Assembly: GCA_030683995.1 (NCBI GenBank)
Contig: JAUXPH010000058.1
Location: 43,632 to 107,631, forward strand
DNA length: 64,000 bases
Origin: Lutibacter sp.
Lineage (GTDB): Bacteria; Bacteroidota; Bacteroidia; Flavobacteriales; Flavobacteriaceae
Direction: 5' to 3'
The translations under genes were made by a program, and so were the position numbers. The notes under the pieces were generated by a model. It was not told the DNA's origin. It saw only the letters and a list, made by a program, of their open reading frames with translations, and did no database searches. Positions 1 to 9,032 of the stretch are shown here, in pieces; the stretch's first letter is position 1; each line of letters starts with the position of its first letter.

Positions 1-246
1 GCATTCTTCAAATAGGTACACGTTTATTATCCATGCCAAACCACCTCCAAAATTAGCACCTACATGACCAACAACTTCCCCTTGAACATTTAAACAAATA
101 AAAGAGCGTCCAAATTTTTCATCACCGTATTGCCATTCCCAAAAGCCCTTATTTTGAAGCGGATGATTTTCCCTATAAATTTTAGTAAAAAAAAGTTCCA
201 GTTTATGCCAATCTTTAATAGTGGCTTCTCTTGTAATCATGCTCAT
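1..246 (-). CDS. Partial GNAT-like acetyltransferase (N-terminus only)
   Basis: The gene runs off the left edge, so only the first 82 codons are seen. The start is taken at 246, directly abutting the stop of the upstream deacetylase gene (247); a second in-frame ATG lies two codons later. The visible protein begins MSMITREATIKDW and contains FWEWQYGDEKFGRSF and VVGHVGANFGGG, a pattern I associate with GNAT-type acyltransferases of exopolysaccharide clusters. Translational coupling with a polysaccharide deacetylase supports a role in modifying surface sugars. The acetyl-CoA site would lie outside the window, so the family call is moderate. Confidence 0.6.
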   Translation of the reverse strand, partial: MSMITREATIKDWHKLELFFTKIYRENHPLQNKGFWEWQYGDEKFGRSFICLNVQGEVVGHVGANFGGGLAWIINVYLFEEC

Positions 247-1158
247 TTATTTATAATTTTTTCCTCCAGGCAAATCATTGCAATCAAATCTATTCAGCAA
301 TAAAGGTTTTTCAGCAAGAGTGTTATTGCCTCTTTTGGTTGTAAAACCAATTTTATATCCAACATTTTTTGCAATTGCAGCAACCTCTAGCGTACAAGTT
401 TCCTCATTACCATAAGGATAAGCCACCATTTCTATTTTTGAATTTGTTAGCGTTTCAAAATACAATTTAGAATGTTCCAGTTCAAATTTTATTGAACCCA
501 AATCTATTAAGCCTAAAGGATAATGATTGTGCGTATGACTTCCTAAATAACCTCTTTTGGCTAAATTAAGCAAATTCTCATTACTCATATACAGTTTCTC
601 CAAGACAATAGCTTCTTCAAAATGGGAATTAAATACTTTATTAATTATTAGTTCTTGCTTGTCATAAGCCATCTTAAAATTTAACAAATATTTTAATTCA
701 GCACTTTTCTTATCGTCGTAAACATATATCTTTTGTGCTTTATTTTTTTCAGATTCTGAAAAATCGATTTTATCAATATTTTCAATACTGTTTAAAAAAT
801 CTGCAGGATCCATAATTGATCTCAATAAATGTATTTTGTGAACGGTACTCACTTTTTTATCTTCAAAGTTTTTGGAGTTTGCGAAAAATATAGCCGGAAT
901 TCCTAATTCATCAAGAATGGGCAGTCCATACTCAAACTGTTCTTTTAAACCATCATCAAAAGTAACCAACAAATAATTTTGTTTAGATTGAAGAATTTCA
1001 TCCAAATTTTTAATTAAATCTGTGGGATGAATAAACTTTCCAATATCATTTAGGGATAACAACTGTTTTTCAAATACAGAAGGTGTCAATCCAAAAATAC
1101 TTGGATAATTCGCTTCGAAGTTTTCTCTTATATAATGGTAATTACTAACTGTCAACAT
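247..1158 (-). CDS. Polysaccharide deacetylase (NodB homology) family protein
   Basis: A 303-aa protein of the carbohydrate esterase 4 type, expected to remove acetyl groups from a surface or secreted polysaccharide. The NodB motifs are visible: TFDDG at residues 66-70 (catalytic Asp and metal Asp), SHTHNH at 207-212 (metal His pair) and AYPYG at 246-250. The N-terminus (NYHYIRENFEANYPSIFGLTP) is typical of family members in capsule and exopolysaccharide loci. There is no signal peptide, so it may act in the cytoplasm on a lipid-linked intermediate. It is followed without a gap by the acetyltransferase gene, which suggests one operon. Confidence 0.85.
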   Translation of the reverse strand: MLTVSNYHYIRENFEANYPSIFGLTPSVFEKQLLSLNDIGKFIHPTDLIKNLDEILQSKQNYLLVTFDDGLKEQFEYGLPILDELGIPAIFFANSKNFEDKKVSTVHKIHLLRSIMDPADFLNSIENIDKIDFSESEKNKAQKIYVYDDKKSAELKYLLNFKMAYDKQELIINKVFNSHFEEAIVLEKLYMSNENLLNLAKRGYLGSHTHNHYPLGLIDLGSIKFELEHSKLYFETLTNSKIEMVAYPYGNEETCTLEVAAIAKNVGYKIGFTTKRGNNTLAEKPLLLNRFDCNDLPGGKNYK

Positions 1159-1160
1159 TT

Positions 1161-1340
1161 CTATCTGTTTCTATATTGTTTAGAGGCTTCATCCATAAAA
1201 TCACTCAACATAAAATTGCGGAAACCTACCCCATCGGTGATGACGATGCCTAACTTTTTCATTTGTTTATTAAATATTGCTTTTTTTAAATTGCCATTAG
1301 AAATTTCCTGTCTTATAGGCACAAAAGAATCTTGTTTATG
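1161..1340 (-). pseudogene. Remnant: gene end fused to the start of a MKKLGIVITDG-type gene
   Basis: After the TGA of the GIY-YIG gene the same frame stays open for 59 codons. It reads HKQDSFVPIRQEISNGNL... then MKKLGIVITDGVGFRN..., ending DEASKQYRNR and TAG at 1161. The first part looks like the C-terminus of one protein. The second, from the ATG at 1262, looks like the N-terminus of another, a family I recall from Bacteroidota polysaccharide loci but cannot name. A TAA-to-CAA change would explain the lost stop at the join (the second copy at 1880 keeps TAAATG there). Only 33 residues of the second gene survive. I read it as a decayed gene junction; a short expressed peptide cannot be excluded. 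Confidence 0.55.
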
Positions 1341-1715
1341 TCATTGCTTCGCCAGTTCGCTATCGCTCGGGCCCGACATAGGAGGAATCTCATCTTGTTT
1401 TACAAAACGTTGATTTAAAAATTCAAATTTTGAATTATAAGAACGTATTAAATCTAATTTTTTTTCTCTCCTCCAACTTTTTAATTCTTTTTCTCTTGCA
1501 ATTGCCAACTGAACCCAAGTAAACTTTTCATAATAAACCAAAAATTCTAAATTATATTTTGAAGCAAATATTTTGTTTCCTACCAATATATTTTGATGAT
1601 GTTGCGCTAGTCTAATTTTAAGATTGTTTGTCATACCCACATAATAGGTCGATCTGTATTTATTCGTGATAATGTATACATAATAAGTGTGATAACCTTC
1701 TCTGAATTCATACAT
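1341..1715 (-). CDS. GIY-YIG nuclease family protein
   Basis: A small (about 124 aa) UvrC/Slx1-type nuclease domain protein. It shows YYVYIITN and TYYVGMTNNLKIRL (the GIY-YIG core with the following Arg) and the later EKELKSWRREKK segment typical of stand-alone bacterial GIY-YIG proteins. I chose the second Met (1715, MYEFREGYH) because homologues start near there; an upstream Met at 1727 is also in frame. The last 17 residues (DEIPPMSGPSDSELAKQ) are translated from an intergenic-type repeat, so the native C-terminus is probably lost. It sits between two copies of the same gene-start sequence, see Findings. Confidence 0.8.
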   Translation of the reverse strand: MYEFREGYHTYYVYIITNKYRSTYYVGMTNNLKIRLAQHHQNILVGNKIFASKYNLEFLVYYEKFTWVQLAIAREKELKSWRREKKLDLIRSYNSKFEFLNQRFVKQDEIPPMSGPSDSELAKQ

Positions 1716-1747
1716 AATGCTCCTCATTTATTTCATCAATATGATGT

Positions 1748-1770
1748 GATTCCTCCGTTGTAGGAATGAC
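1748..1770. repeat. Short intergenic repeat (gattcctccnttgtnggaatgac)
   Basis: This 23-nt stretch matches 22981-23002, inside the inverted-repeat element at 22896-23030, with two differences. A partial inverse counterpart (aggaggaatctcatc) forms the 3' end of the neighbouring GIY-YIG gene near 1380. It is probably part of a dispersed, palindromic, non-coding element. Confidence 0.55.
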
Positions 1771-1843
1771 AAAAATAAGTGTTTACCCAGCTCTTAATTG
1801 TTAACAATATTTAATATACATTATATTTTCTATAATTCCGGAA

Positions 1844-1882
1844 TCATACCCCATCGGTGATGACGATGCCTAGTTTTTTCAT
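1844..1882 (-). pseudogene. Second 12-codon remnant of the MKKLGIVITDG-type gene start
   Basis: An ATG at 1882 opens MKKLGIVITDGV followed by TGA. The DNA from 1847 to 1872 is identical over 26 nt to 1227-1252, the matching part of the remnant downstream of the GIY-YIG gene. The two copies differ in codons 3 and 4 by silent changes (AAG TTA against AAA CTA), so the duplication is not recent. The upstream frame ends TAA directly before the ATG, as expected for tightly packed polysaccharide-locus genes. Confidence 0.6.
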
Positions 1883-1915
1883 TTATTTAATTTTGGTTCC
1901 CATTATTTTATTAAA

Positions 1916-2131
1916 TTAATTTATCTCCTGCCGTAAAATATCCATAGCGATTGTCTTTGAAAATTCTTTTGCTCCAATATCATTTAAGTGACTGCAATTA
2001 AAAAAATAGTTGTCTTCCTTAAATAACTGGGTGTAATCCAATAATCCCGGAATTTTTTGTTTTAATTTCTGGCTAAAATCTTTATTTTTTGTGTCAAAAC
2101 AAAAGGGTGCCATAAAATAAACCACTTTTAT
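1916..2131 (-). pseudogene. C-terminal fragment of an SGNH-hydrolase-like protein, cut by the IS
   Basis: The frame enters from the IS end at 2131 and reads IKVVYFMAPFCFDTKNK...YFFNCSHLNDIGAKEFSKTIAMDIL..., stopping at 1916. The HLNDIGAKEFS segment (Asp and His near a helix) is the usual C-terminal signature of SGNH/GDSL-type hydrolases and O-acetyltransferase partners in surface polysaccharide loci. About 70 residues remain. The rest of the gene is absent on the other side of the IS, so it was lost and not merely interrupted. An ATG inside the IS end could still permit translation of this piece. Confidence 0.65.
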
Positions 2132-3172
2132 ATGCGAATTAAGGGTTAACAATTGGTTTTAAAAAACAAGCAGTAAGTTTTCCAAATATATGTACGATTA
2201 AACCATTAAAGGATCTGACTTTGCTTGCATTTTGTATTTGAGTTTTTTCATTTATCCAATTAAAAAATGATTCTATAGGTTGTCTTATGGCTGATACAGC
2301 CTTTGAATAGAGGTTATCATAAGCATAATCTCTTTGTTTAAGAACCTCCGATTTTCCTTTAATCCCTTTGATTGGCGTTAGCATTGTTATTTGATTTTCG
2401 CTGTATAAATTATCAAAAAAATCACGGTTATGATATATTTTATCGCCAAAAAAAGTCCTTCCATAAATTTCCGACCAATTTTCCTTAAAAACATTTAAAT
2501 CATTTTCTGAAGCTTTACTAATCACAATACTTTCTGGATGTGGCAAAGTTCCTTTATTGTAATGGTTTAATGAATGTAATTTAACACCATTATACCACAT
2601 ATTTTTTGAGGAACAAAAACTTTTATCTGTAATTTCTTTAGCTACTTTCCCTATCCTTTTACCTCCACAGGTAATAATTGGCATAGAATCTAATAATGAA
2701 AACTCCTTTGAACATTCTATTGGAATAAATGCTTGAATTATAGTATTGCATAAAATTTTTAGTGCTCCTGAAAGTCTGTTCAGACGGGTGCAAAAAGCCA
2801 CATAAGAGTTTAATTTAGGAAACCAGCTAATCAAATAATTCTTTGCAAAATTATGGATATGTTTAATTTTATAACGCTGTTCTTCACTCACTGAAAATAA
2901 ATAAATCGTCATTATTTCTTGGTCTGTAAATTCAGGTCGATTATTATTGGTAAATCTTTGACAGTGATATTGTAATTCCTCCTCATATATGTCACATACA
3001 TATTGATATATTTTTATTAATTTTACTGCTTTAGCCTGATTAATCATGTTGTCTATAATGTTTGAAATTCACTATAAATATACTGATTATCAGGCTTTTA
3101 TGCAAATATTTTGATGCTTTTTATCATTGATTTCTTGCTTTTTTATTGTTGTTTTTAACCCTTAATTCGCAT
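2132..3172 (-). mobile_element. IS982-like insertion sequence, complete, 1041 bp
   Basis: The element is bounded by perfect 18-bp terminal inverted repeats, ATGCGAATTAAGGGTTAA at 2132-2149 and its complement at 3155-3172. It carries one transposase gene whose stop codon lies inside the left repeat. A second copy starts at 63904 with the same left end, and the first 97 nt are identical, which fixes the boundary. No target duplication is visible: the flanks (cttttat and actaaag) do not match. Together with unrelated broken genes on the two sides this points to rearrangement after insertion. Confidence 0.85.
2139..3047 (-). CDS. Transposase, IS982-like family (DDE)
   Basis: A 302-aa transposase, full length and without internal stops, so probably active. 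Candidate catalytic residues are Asp in SLLDSMPI, Asp in FFGDKIYHN and Glu in RQPIESFFNW. The order DSMPI...GGKRIG...NMWYNGVKLH and the C-terminal KVRSFNGLIVHIFGKL fit the IS982 group as I know it. The N-terminus (EFTDQEIMTIYLF) is also typical. An IS4/IS5-group assignment cannot be ruled out without a search. The gene fills nearly the whole element. Confidence 0.8.
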   Translation of the reverse strand: MINQAKAVKLIKIYQYVCDIYEEELQYHCQRFTNNNRPEFTDQEIMTIYLFSVSEEQRYKIKHIHNFAKNYLISWFPKLNSYVAFCTRLNRLSGALKILCNTIIQAFIPIECSKEFSLLDSMPIITCGGKRIGKVAKEITDKSFCSSKNMWYNGVKLHSLNHYNKGTLPHPESIVISKASENDLNVFKENWSEIYGRTFFGDKIYHNRDFFDNLYSENQITMLTPIKGIKGKSEVLKQRDYAYDNLYSKAVSAIRQPIESFFNWINEKTQIQNASKVRSFNGLIVHIFGKLTACFLKPIVNP

Positions 3173-3403
3173 ACTAAAGTATTTTTTACTATTTTGATAA
3201 TCTATCGTATCTATAAGCAATATATTATCTAAATTATCTAAGTACTTAATCTCAAAAGTTAATTTCTCGATATCCTTGTCGCTATTATTTACAACATCAA
3301 ATCGAGCGATATTGTCTTTAATTTCAATAAATTTAGCATTAACATTATTTTTGACGCAAGAAATTAGTGTAAAGGATAAAATTATTAGCACAAATTTTTT
3401 CAT
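3155..3403 (-). pseudogene. Lipoprotein gene truncated by the IS
   Basis: The protein starts MKKFVLIILSFTLISC, a lipoprotein signal with Cys16. It continues with a small beta-rich domain (NNSDKDIEKLTFEIKYLDNLDNILLIDTI). The last codons (MRIKG and the stop) come from the IS inverted repeat, so the true C-terminus is missing. I do not recognise the family. The shortened protein of 82 aa may still be made. The missing 3' part is not found on the far side of the IS. Confidence 0.7.
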
Positions 3404-3506
3404 AGTTTCAATTTTTTGAAAATAAACCGGTTAAATTTACAACTATCTTTTTATTAAACTAAAAGCCACGTTAAACCATAGCTGTTGTTGTGTAACGTAA
3501 TTTTCG

Positions 3507-3911
3507 TTAGGTTTCTCGAATCCTTTCAATGATTAAATATTTGTCATTAAGTGTTTTTATTTCCCACTTAATATCTTCCAATCCATTAATTCCATTATCA
3601 ATTGTGATAATTAAAATAGCATCATTTCTGGTCCAAGTTCCTTGGAAATCGAAAAAAGTCAATGGCGGAGTGCCACACCACCCTGAACTTCTTTCAATAC
3701 ACTGACTTTTTGTTAAAAAGGAGATTCCATATGCATCATTTTTTAGGGAATTTGCTCTAGTCAGTTTAAGTTCGGCGTCATTAGAAACTGAATTTATCCA
3801 ATGACCAATTAACTTGTCGGATTCATTAATTGTAATCGTTTCGTTGTCTTTCTCACATCCAAACGATGTAACTATTAATAAAAAAAGAACAGTTTTAATT
3901 ATTGTTTTCAT
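3507..3911 (-). CDS. Hypothetical lipoprotein
   Basis: I place the start at the second Met (3911). From there the protein opens MKTIIKTVLFLLIVTSFGC, a good lipoprotein signal with the lipid-attached Cys at residue 19; the 14 residues upstream are not signal-like. The mature part of about 115 aa contains LIGHWINSVSN and FDFQGTWTRNDAILIITID, resembling lipocalin-like small lipoproteins of Bacteroidota. That resemblance is weak and no function is claimed. It stands alone, with about 200 nt of AT-rich DNA before it. Confidence 0.7.
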   Translation of the reverse strand: MKTIIKTVLFLLIVTSFGCEKDNETITINESDKLIGHWINSVSNDAELKLTRANSLKNDAYGISFLTKSQCIERSSGWCGTPPLTFFDFQGTWTRNDAILIITIDNGINGLEDIKWEIKTLNDKYLIIERIRET

Positions 3912-4060
3912 AGTCACAAGGCTTAATTTATTCTTTATTAAATGGTATTTCACCTAGGTTGCGCAATTTTTTACATCCTAACAAATATAACAAGTTTTCA
4001 ATAATTGTTGGGTTATATTTTCTTTGCTTGGTTTTCAATATCTAATTTATCTGGCCCGAC

Positions 4061-4130
4061 AGTTAAAACCGTGGGTTATGATGAGATCCGCGTTTATGAA
4101 TGGTTTTAACCATTTTTATTAAATTTTAAT
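4061..4130. repeat. Dispersed intergenic repeat, copy 1
   Basis: The stretch gttaaaaccgtgggttatg followed by atccgcgtttatgaatggtt and aaccatttttattaaatttta recurs with few changes at 6901-6966. It contains two short self-complementary parts (around ggttttaacc), so it can fold as DNA or RNA. It lies downstream of a convergently placed gene, as REP-like elements often do. No coding capacity. Confidence 0.6.
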
Positions 4131-4148
4131 TGGCTGCTAGTTTGCGAA

Positions 4149-4526
4149 TTATTTATAAACCGCATTCACTTTCCACAAAGAAATCTCAGGCGGTCCGGCC
4201 AGAAAAGTTTGGGATTCAACAATAAATTCTTTGAGATGTTTTGTTTTCATATGTTGATTTTGATAATACAACGCATCATCCCATTCTTCATATAACAAAA
4301 TATTCGAATTGTCATTTTGATCAATGTGCAGTTTAAGACTCACAAAATGTTCTTCTCCTTTAACTTGTTCAATCAGTTTTTTTAAGCCCGTAACAGCATC
4401 AACACTTTTGTTTGGCAGTGTTTTGTATTTCACAACAACAATTAAATTGTTTCCATCATCTTTTTTCCCACATCCGGTAAAGATTGAAAAGATCATCAAA
4501 CCTAAAATCAAAAAAAGTTTCTTCAT
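4149..4526 (-). CDS. Antibiotic biosynthesis monooxygenase (ABM)-domain lipoprotein
   Basis: A 125-aa protein. It starts with a lipoprotein signal (MKKLFLILGLMIFSIFTGC, Cys19), followed by an ABM/ferredoxin-like fold: LIVVVKYKTLPNKS, then GEEHFVSLKLHIDQND, ILLYEEWDDALYYQNQHMKTKHLKEF. The YEEW...H..T.HLKEF pattern is the hallmark of small ABM proteins, which often act as cofactor-free oxygenases or quinol-type monooxygenases. Lipid anchoring of such a domain occurs in flavobacteria but its substrate is unknown. Monocistronic. Confidence 0.8.
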   Translation of the reverse strand: MKKLFLILGLMIFSIFTGCGKKDDGNNLIVVVKYKTLPNKSVDAVTGLKKLIEQVKGEEHFVSLKLHIDQNDNSNILLYEEWDDALYYQNQHMKTKHLKEFIVESQTFLAGPPEISLWKVNAVYK

Positions 4527-5218
4527 ACTATCGTTATTAATGGTTAATTATTTTTTATGTGAGGCAAACTGTTTGCAAGTAACTTGTTTAGGTCTTACAA
4601 ATATCAGACTTTATTTTACTTAATTTCAGCAATTTTATGTTACCCAAAATTACAATAATTTTAGTAGGAATCAAAAAGAGTTATTCAATAGTGTAACGTC
4701 AGGTATTTATTAATCATTTTTTCCGAAACTTTTGTTTTTTCTTCGATTTTCTGAGATTGATGCTTATTTCAACTATGCTTTTTTGCCATCTGTAAAGTTT
4801 TCATCAAAAGCAACTTTTTCGATTCTGTGTACCGTATAAAATGCCCGTGTTTTACAGTTATAGGTTATTCATTTCGTTTGTAGCGCAATGTCTACCTTAT
4901 TGTTTTCTTAATTATTTAGGCAATTTAAAAATCTAAGATTATTCCACTTATTGCATATTTTTATCATTTTTCACAACAATAATTGTTTTGCTCCAATATT
5001 CAAAATCAGCGTTCTAATGATCATTAGATGGAATGTTTCCTTGTTTTTTTTAATTAATCATTAGATATTTTTTCTTATCTTTAATACTAATTAAGCTGAA
5101 GATTTCAGACACTCAAAGTATGTCTTAAACCCTTTATGTTGCCTCGAGTCTCTCCAATCCCGCTGAAATTATAACAGTACAAATTAGATTTTATTTAAAA
5201 AACTAACTATGGGTTAAA
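4527..5218. other. 690-nt gap, no gene found
   Basis: The DNA is AT-rich with no ORF above 60 codons that looks real. A 31-codon open stretch on the minus strand (4776-4868) resembles a protein fragment, see rejected items. No clear promoter, terminator or repeat was seen. It holds the upstream region of the TPR gene at 5219. Confidence 0.5.
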
Positions 5219-6793
5219 GTGAATTTTAAAAAATATATAGCAGAGCTTAAAAGGCGTAATGTATTTAGATCAGCGATAACCTATTTAGTCATAGCTTGGG
5301 TAATTGCTCAAGTATCTGCTATTGTTCTTCCAGCTTTTAATGCCCCGCATTATTTTATGAAAACCTTGATTTTTATATTGATTATTGGTTTTCCAATCAG
5401 TTTAGTTTTTGCTTGGGTATATGAATTGTCTCCAAAGGGAATTAAAAAAATTAAAAATATTGTAGTGCCACAATTTAAAGCTGAACTGCTTAAAAATCAG
5501 CTTAATAATGACAATAAAAAACTAGTGGTCTTGCCGTTTCAGAACACCAGTTCCGACAATGACAGCAATTATTTTAGTGACGGATTAACAGAGGAAATCA
5601 TTATCCGTTTGTCCGGAATCAAAGAGCTTGATATTGCTTCACGAAGTACTTCTATGCGGTATAGAGATTCTGAATTGGATATTGTGTCCTTGGGTCGAGA
5701 ATTAAAAGCGAGATATCTTTTGCAAGGAACTGTGCGTAAGTTTAAGAATGATTTAAAAATATCAACAGCATTAATTGATGTTGAAAAAGATGCACAGCTT
5801 TGGGCCGATATTTATCATGGAAAAATTGAGGATGTTTTTGGTATTCAGGAACAGGTATCAAAGAAGATTGTAAAGTCATTGCAATTAAAGCTTACACCAA
5901 AAGAAAAAGTAGCCCTTGGCAAAAGAGCAACAATGAATAGCGATGCCTATGATGCTAACCTAAGAGCTCGCGAATTTCTGTTTAGATACACAAAGAGCTA
6001 TCTTCATTTAGCAATAGATCTTTTTCAAAATGCAATTGATTTAGACCCAAAATATGCTGCTGCTTATGCGGGTATGGCTGAGGCTTGTGCCTTACTTTAT
6101 GAAACACATGATAAAAATCTCAAATGGATTAAAAAGGCAGAAGAATCATCATTAAAAGCACTTATCTATGATCCTGCTTCATCTGAAGCTTATAGTGCTC
6201 TTGGCCTGGTTTATTATAACAAAAATTTACCAAAAGAAGCTTTGATAGCTGCTGAAAAGGCGATTTCATTTGACCCTGACAATTTTTTTGCTTATTGGGT
6301 AAGGGGCAGGCTATATAGAGTGATGGACAGAGATGCTGAGGCAGTTTTTGATTTCATTAAAGTATTAGAACTTAATGGAGATTTCCATTCTCCTTATGGT
6401 GATTTACAGATGGCTTATGAAACATTACAGGATAAAAAAAATCTGCAGGCTACTGTTGAACGCGCCGTATTATTTTACCCAACCTATTTGTTACATCACC
6501 CTGATGACTCTCGCGCTCATCAATTTTATGCTTTTACACTGAAAAGGCTGGGCCGTTTAGAAGAAGCAAAAAAAGAAATGCAAAAAGGAATTGAACAAAA
6601 TCCAAACGACCCAATTATTGTTTATAATGCCGCTTGTTTTTATGCATTAATAGATGATAAAAAGGTCGCTATTGAAAATCTTAAAAAAGCGATGAGTAAT
6701 GGGTTCGAAAACTATAACTATCTCAAACATGACCCTGATCTTAATAGCTTACAGAAGGAGCCTGATTTTGTTGCATTAATGCAAGGTAAATAA
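5219..6793 (+). CDS. Membrane-anchored TolB/FlgO-like and TPR protein
   Basis: A 524-aa protein. Two membrane segments lie near residues 18-40 and 47-68 (ITYLVIAWVIAQVSAIV and LIFILIIGFPISLVFAWVYEL). A TolB/FlgO-like domain follows from about 98 to 220 (KLVVLPFQNTSSD, YFSDGLTEEIIIRLSGI, YLLQGTVRKF), and tetratricopeptide repeats run to the end. The N-terminus (FKKYIAELKRRNVFRSAITY) is characteristic of a family often found fused to LuxR or adenylate-cyclase outputs; here no output domain is present. The only usable start is GTG at 5219, since the ATG just upstream hits a stop after two codons. Exact role unknown, probably a scaffold or signalling protein. Confidence 0.8.
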   Translation: MNFKKYIAELKRRNVFRSAITYLVIAWVIAQVSAIVLPAFNAPHYFMKTLIFILIIGFPISLVFAWVYELSPKGIKKIKNIVVPQFKAELLKNQLNNDNKKLVVLPFQNTSSDNDSNYFSDGLTEEIIIRLSGIKELDIASRSTSMRYRDSELDIVSLGRELKARYLLQGTVRKFKNDLKISTALIDVEKDAQLWADIYHGKIEDVFGIQEQVSKKIVKSLQLKLTPKEKVALGKRATMNSDAYDANLRAREFLFRYTKSYLHLAIDLFQNAIDLDPKYAAAYAGMAEACALLYETHDKNLKWIKKAEESSLKALIYDPASSEAYSALGLVYYNKNLPKEALIAAEKAISFDPDNFFAYWVRGRLYRVMDRDAEAVFDFIKVLELNGDFHSPYGDLQMAYETLQDKKNLQATVERAVLFYPTYLLHHPDDSRAHQFYAFTLKRLGRLEEAKKEMQKGIEQNPNDPIIVYNAACFYALIDDKKVAIENLKKAMSNGFENYNYLKHDPDLNSLQKEPDFVALMQGK

Positions 6794-6840
6794 CAGATTA
6801 TGAATGAATTAGGCCAAGGCTTTTGATGTTTTTTTTAAGT

Positions 6841-6966
6841 TTGAATTCATTTAAACCGTTTTAACGGTTTGGTCTTTCAAAAATTCATCATAGCTATGGG
6901 TTTAAACTCTGGGCTATTAATGAAATCCGCGTTTATGAATGGTTTCAACCATTTATTAAATTTTAG
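6841..6966. repeat. Dispersed intergenic repeat, copy 2, with inverted repeat
   Basis: Starts with the palindrome aaaccgttttaacggttt (6852-6869). Then at 6901-6966 it matches the copy at 4061-4130 (atccgcgtttatgaatggtt core). It sits between two convergent genes, where it could serve as a bidirectional terminator or REP-type element. Confidence 0.6.
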
Positions 6967-6980
6967 TGAACTCCAACAAT

Positions 6981-9032
6981 CTATTTATCAATCAGCACAT
7001 TTAATATTTCAATGGCGGCTTTTGATATTTTTGTGCCCGGACCGAAAACACCCGCCACGCCGGCATCAAACAAAAACTGGTAATCTTGTGCCGGAATTAC
7101 GCCACCGGCAATCACCATAATGTCTTCGCGTCCGTAAGATTTTAATTCCGCAATTACTTGTGGCACCAAGGTTTTATGTCCAGCCGCCTGGGAAGAAATT
7201 CCCAATACGTGCACATCATTTTCTATGGCCTGTTTTACGGCTTCTTTTGGTGTTTGGAACAGCGGACCAATATCCACGTCGAAACCCAAATCGGCATAAC
7301 CTGTGGCTATTACTTTTGCGCCGCGGTCGTGGCCGTCTTGCCCTAATTTTGCAATCATAATTCGCGGACGTCTTCCTTCCAATTCTGCGAATTTATTGGC
7401 CAATTCCTTGGCTTTTTCAAAATCTGGATCGTTTTTTATTTCTTTGCTGTACACGCCGGAAATGGATTTAATGGTTGCTTTATATCTTCCAAATACTTTT
7501 TCTAAAGCATCGGAAATTTCCCCTAAAGTAGCTCTTTTTTCAGCAGCAATAATCGCCAGCTCCAATAAATTTCCTTCTTGGGTTTTGGCGCAATTGGTTA
7601 AATTTTGCAGTGCTTTTTGAACTTCTTCGTTATTTCTTGCTGATTTTAATGCTTTTAAACGCGCAATTTGCGATTCCCGAACGGCATCATTGTCCACTTC
7701 TAAAATCTGCAACGGATCTTCTTCTTCCAAAATATATTTATTCACGCCCACAATAATATCGCGGGTGCTGTCAATTCTGGCTTGTTTTTTTGCGGAAGCT
7801 TCTTCTATGCGCAATTTCGGAATGCCTTGCTCAATGGCTTTGGTCATTCCGCCCAGTTCGTCAACTTCCTGCAACAATTCCCAAGCTTTATTGACCATCT
7901 CTTCGGTACGTTTTTCGACAAAATCAGAACCGGCCCAAGGATCAACAGTTTTGGTAATTTTTGTTTCTTCCTGAATATAAATTTGGGTATTTCTGGCTAT
8001 TCGGGCGGAGAAATCGGTGGGTAATGCAATCGCTTCATCAAGCGCATTGGTGTGCAAACTTTGCGTGCCGCCAAATGCCGCAGCCATTGCTTCAATAGCG
8101 GTTCTGGCAACATTGTTAAACGGATCTTGTTCTGTTAAACTCCAGCCGCTTGTTTGGCAATGGGTGCGCAATATCAACGATTTCGGATTTTTCGGGTTGA
8201 ATTGCTTCACCATTTTTGCCCACAACATCCGTGCGGCCCTCATTTTTGCAATTTCACCAAAATGATCCATGCCAATGGCCCAGAAAAACGACAAACGTGG
8301 CGCAAAAGAATCGATGTCCATGCCCGCTGCAATTCCGGTTTTAATGTATTCCAATCCGTCGGCCAAAGTATAGGCCAGTTCAATTTCTGGTGTGGCGCCG
8401 GCTTCTTGCATATGATAGCCCGAAATGGAAATGGAATTAAATTTCGGCATATTTTTGCTGGCATATTCAAAAATGTCGGCAATAATTTTCATCGATGGCG
8501 TTGGCGGATAAATGTACGTGTTGCGCACCATAAATTCTTTTAAAATATCATTTTGAATGGTGCCTTCCAACAATTTTTCTTCAACGCCTTGCTCTTTTGC
8601 GGCCACAATATAAAAGGCCAAAATGGGTAAAACAGCGCCGTTCATGGTCATGGAAACCGACATCTGGTCTAACGGAATTTGGTCAAAAAGCATTTTCATA
8701 TCTTCCACCGAATCAATGGCCACACCAGCTTTGCCAACATCGCTTTGCACACGCTCGTGATCGGAATCGTAACCGCGGTGCGTTGCCAAATCAAATGCAA
8801 CCGACAAACCTTTTTGGCCTGCCGCCAAGTTTCTGCGATAAAATGCGTTGCTTTCTTCGGCCGTTGAAAATCCGGCATACTGGCGAATGGTCCAGGGCTG
8901 GCGAACAAACATGGTCGAGTAGGGCCCTCTTAAATACGGTGGCATTCCGGCAACATAATTTTCGTGTTCGAAAGAAGTTTCCTTTTCGGTTTGGCTGACA
9001 ATTTTTAGTTGTGAAAAATCTTTACGTTTCAT
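6981..9032 (-). CDS. mutB: Methylmalonyl-CoA mutase, large (catalytic) subunit
   Basis: Interconverts (R)-methylmalonyl-CoA and succinyl-CoA with adenosylcobalamin, in the cytoplasm. From MKRKDFSQL at 9032 the protein is about 683 aa. It has the TIM-barrel substrate domain ([65 protein letters not shown]) and a C-terminal B12 domain with DGHDRG (axial His) in [18 protein letters not shown]. The frame is open further upstream, but those codons belong to an inserted repeat, so 9032 is the sensible start. It pairs with mutA just upstream. Its ATG directly follows a copy of the start-codon repeat described in Findings. Confidence 0.97.
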   Translation of the reverse strand: MKRKDFSQLKIVSQTEKETSFEHENYVAGMPPYLRGPYSTMFVRQPWTIRQYAGFSTAEESNAFYRRNLAAGQKGLSVAFDLATHRGYDSDHERVQSDVGKAGVAIDSVEDMKMLFDQIPLDQMSVSMTMNGAVLPILAFYIVAAKEQGVEEKLLEGTIQNDILKEFMVRNTYIYPPTPSMKIIADIFEYASKNMPKFNSISISGYHMQEAGATPEIELAYTLADGLEYIKTGIAAGMDIDSFAPRLSFFWAIGMDHFGEIAKMRAARMLWAKMVKQFNPKNPKSLILRTHCQTSGWSLTEQDPFNNVARTAIEAMAAAFGGTQSLHTNALDEAIALPTDFSARIARNTQIYIQEETKITKTVDPWAGSDFVEKRTEEMVNKAWELLQEVDELGGMTKAIEQGIPKLRIEEASAKKQARIDSTRDIIVGVNKYILEEEDPLQILEVDNDAVRESQIARLKALKSARNNEEVQKALQNLTNCAKTQEGNLLELAIIAAEKRATLGEISDALEKVFGRYKATIKSISGVYSKEIKNDPDFEKAKELANKFAELEGRRPRIMIAKLGQDGHDRGAKVIATGYADLGFDVDIGPLFQTPKEAVKQAIENDVHVLGISSQAAGHKTLVPQVIAELKSYGREDIMVIAGGVIPAQDYQFLFDAGVAGVFGPGTKISKAAIEILNVLIDK

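Noticed and set aside
1135..1413. Plus-strand ORF of 92 codons over the gene remnants
   Set aside because: It is antisense to the deacetylase start and to two recognisable remnants; no own signal.
4776..4868. 31-codon minus-strand open stretch (CKTRAFYTVHRIEKVAFDENF)
   Set aside because: It resembles the end of a WYL-type regulator domain, but it has no start codon and is too short to support a pseudogene call.
7158..8998. Several plus-strand ORFs of 60-133 codons opposite mutB
   Set aside because: They lie wholly antisense to a highly conserved enzyme gene and have no family features.
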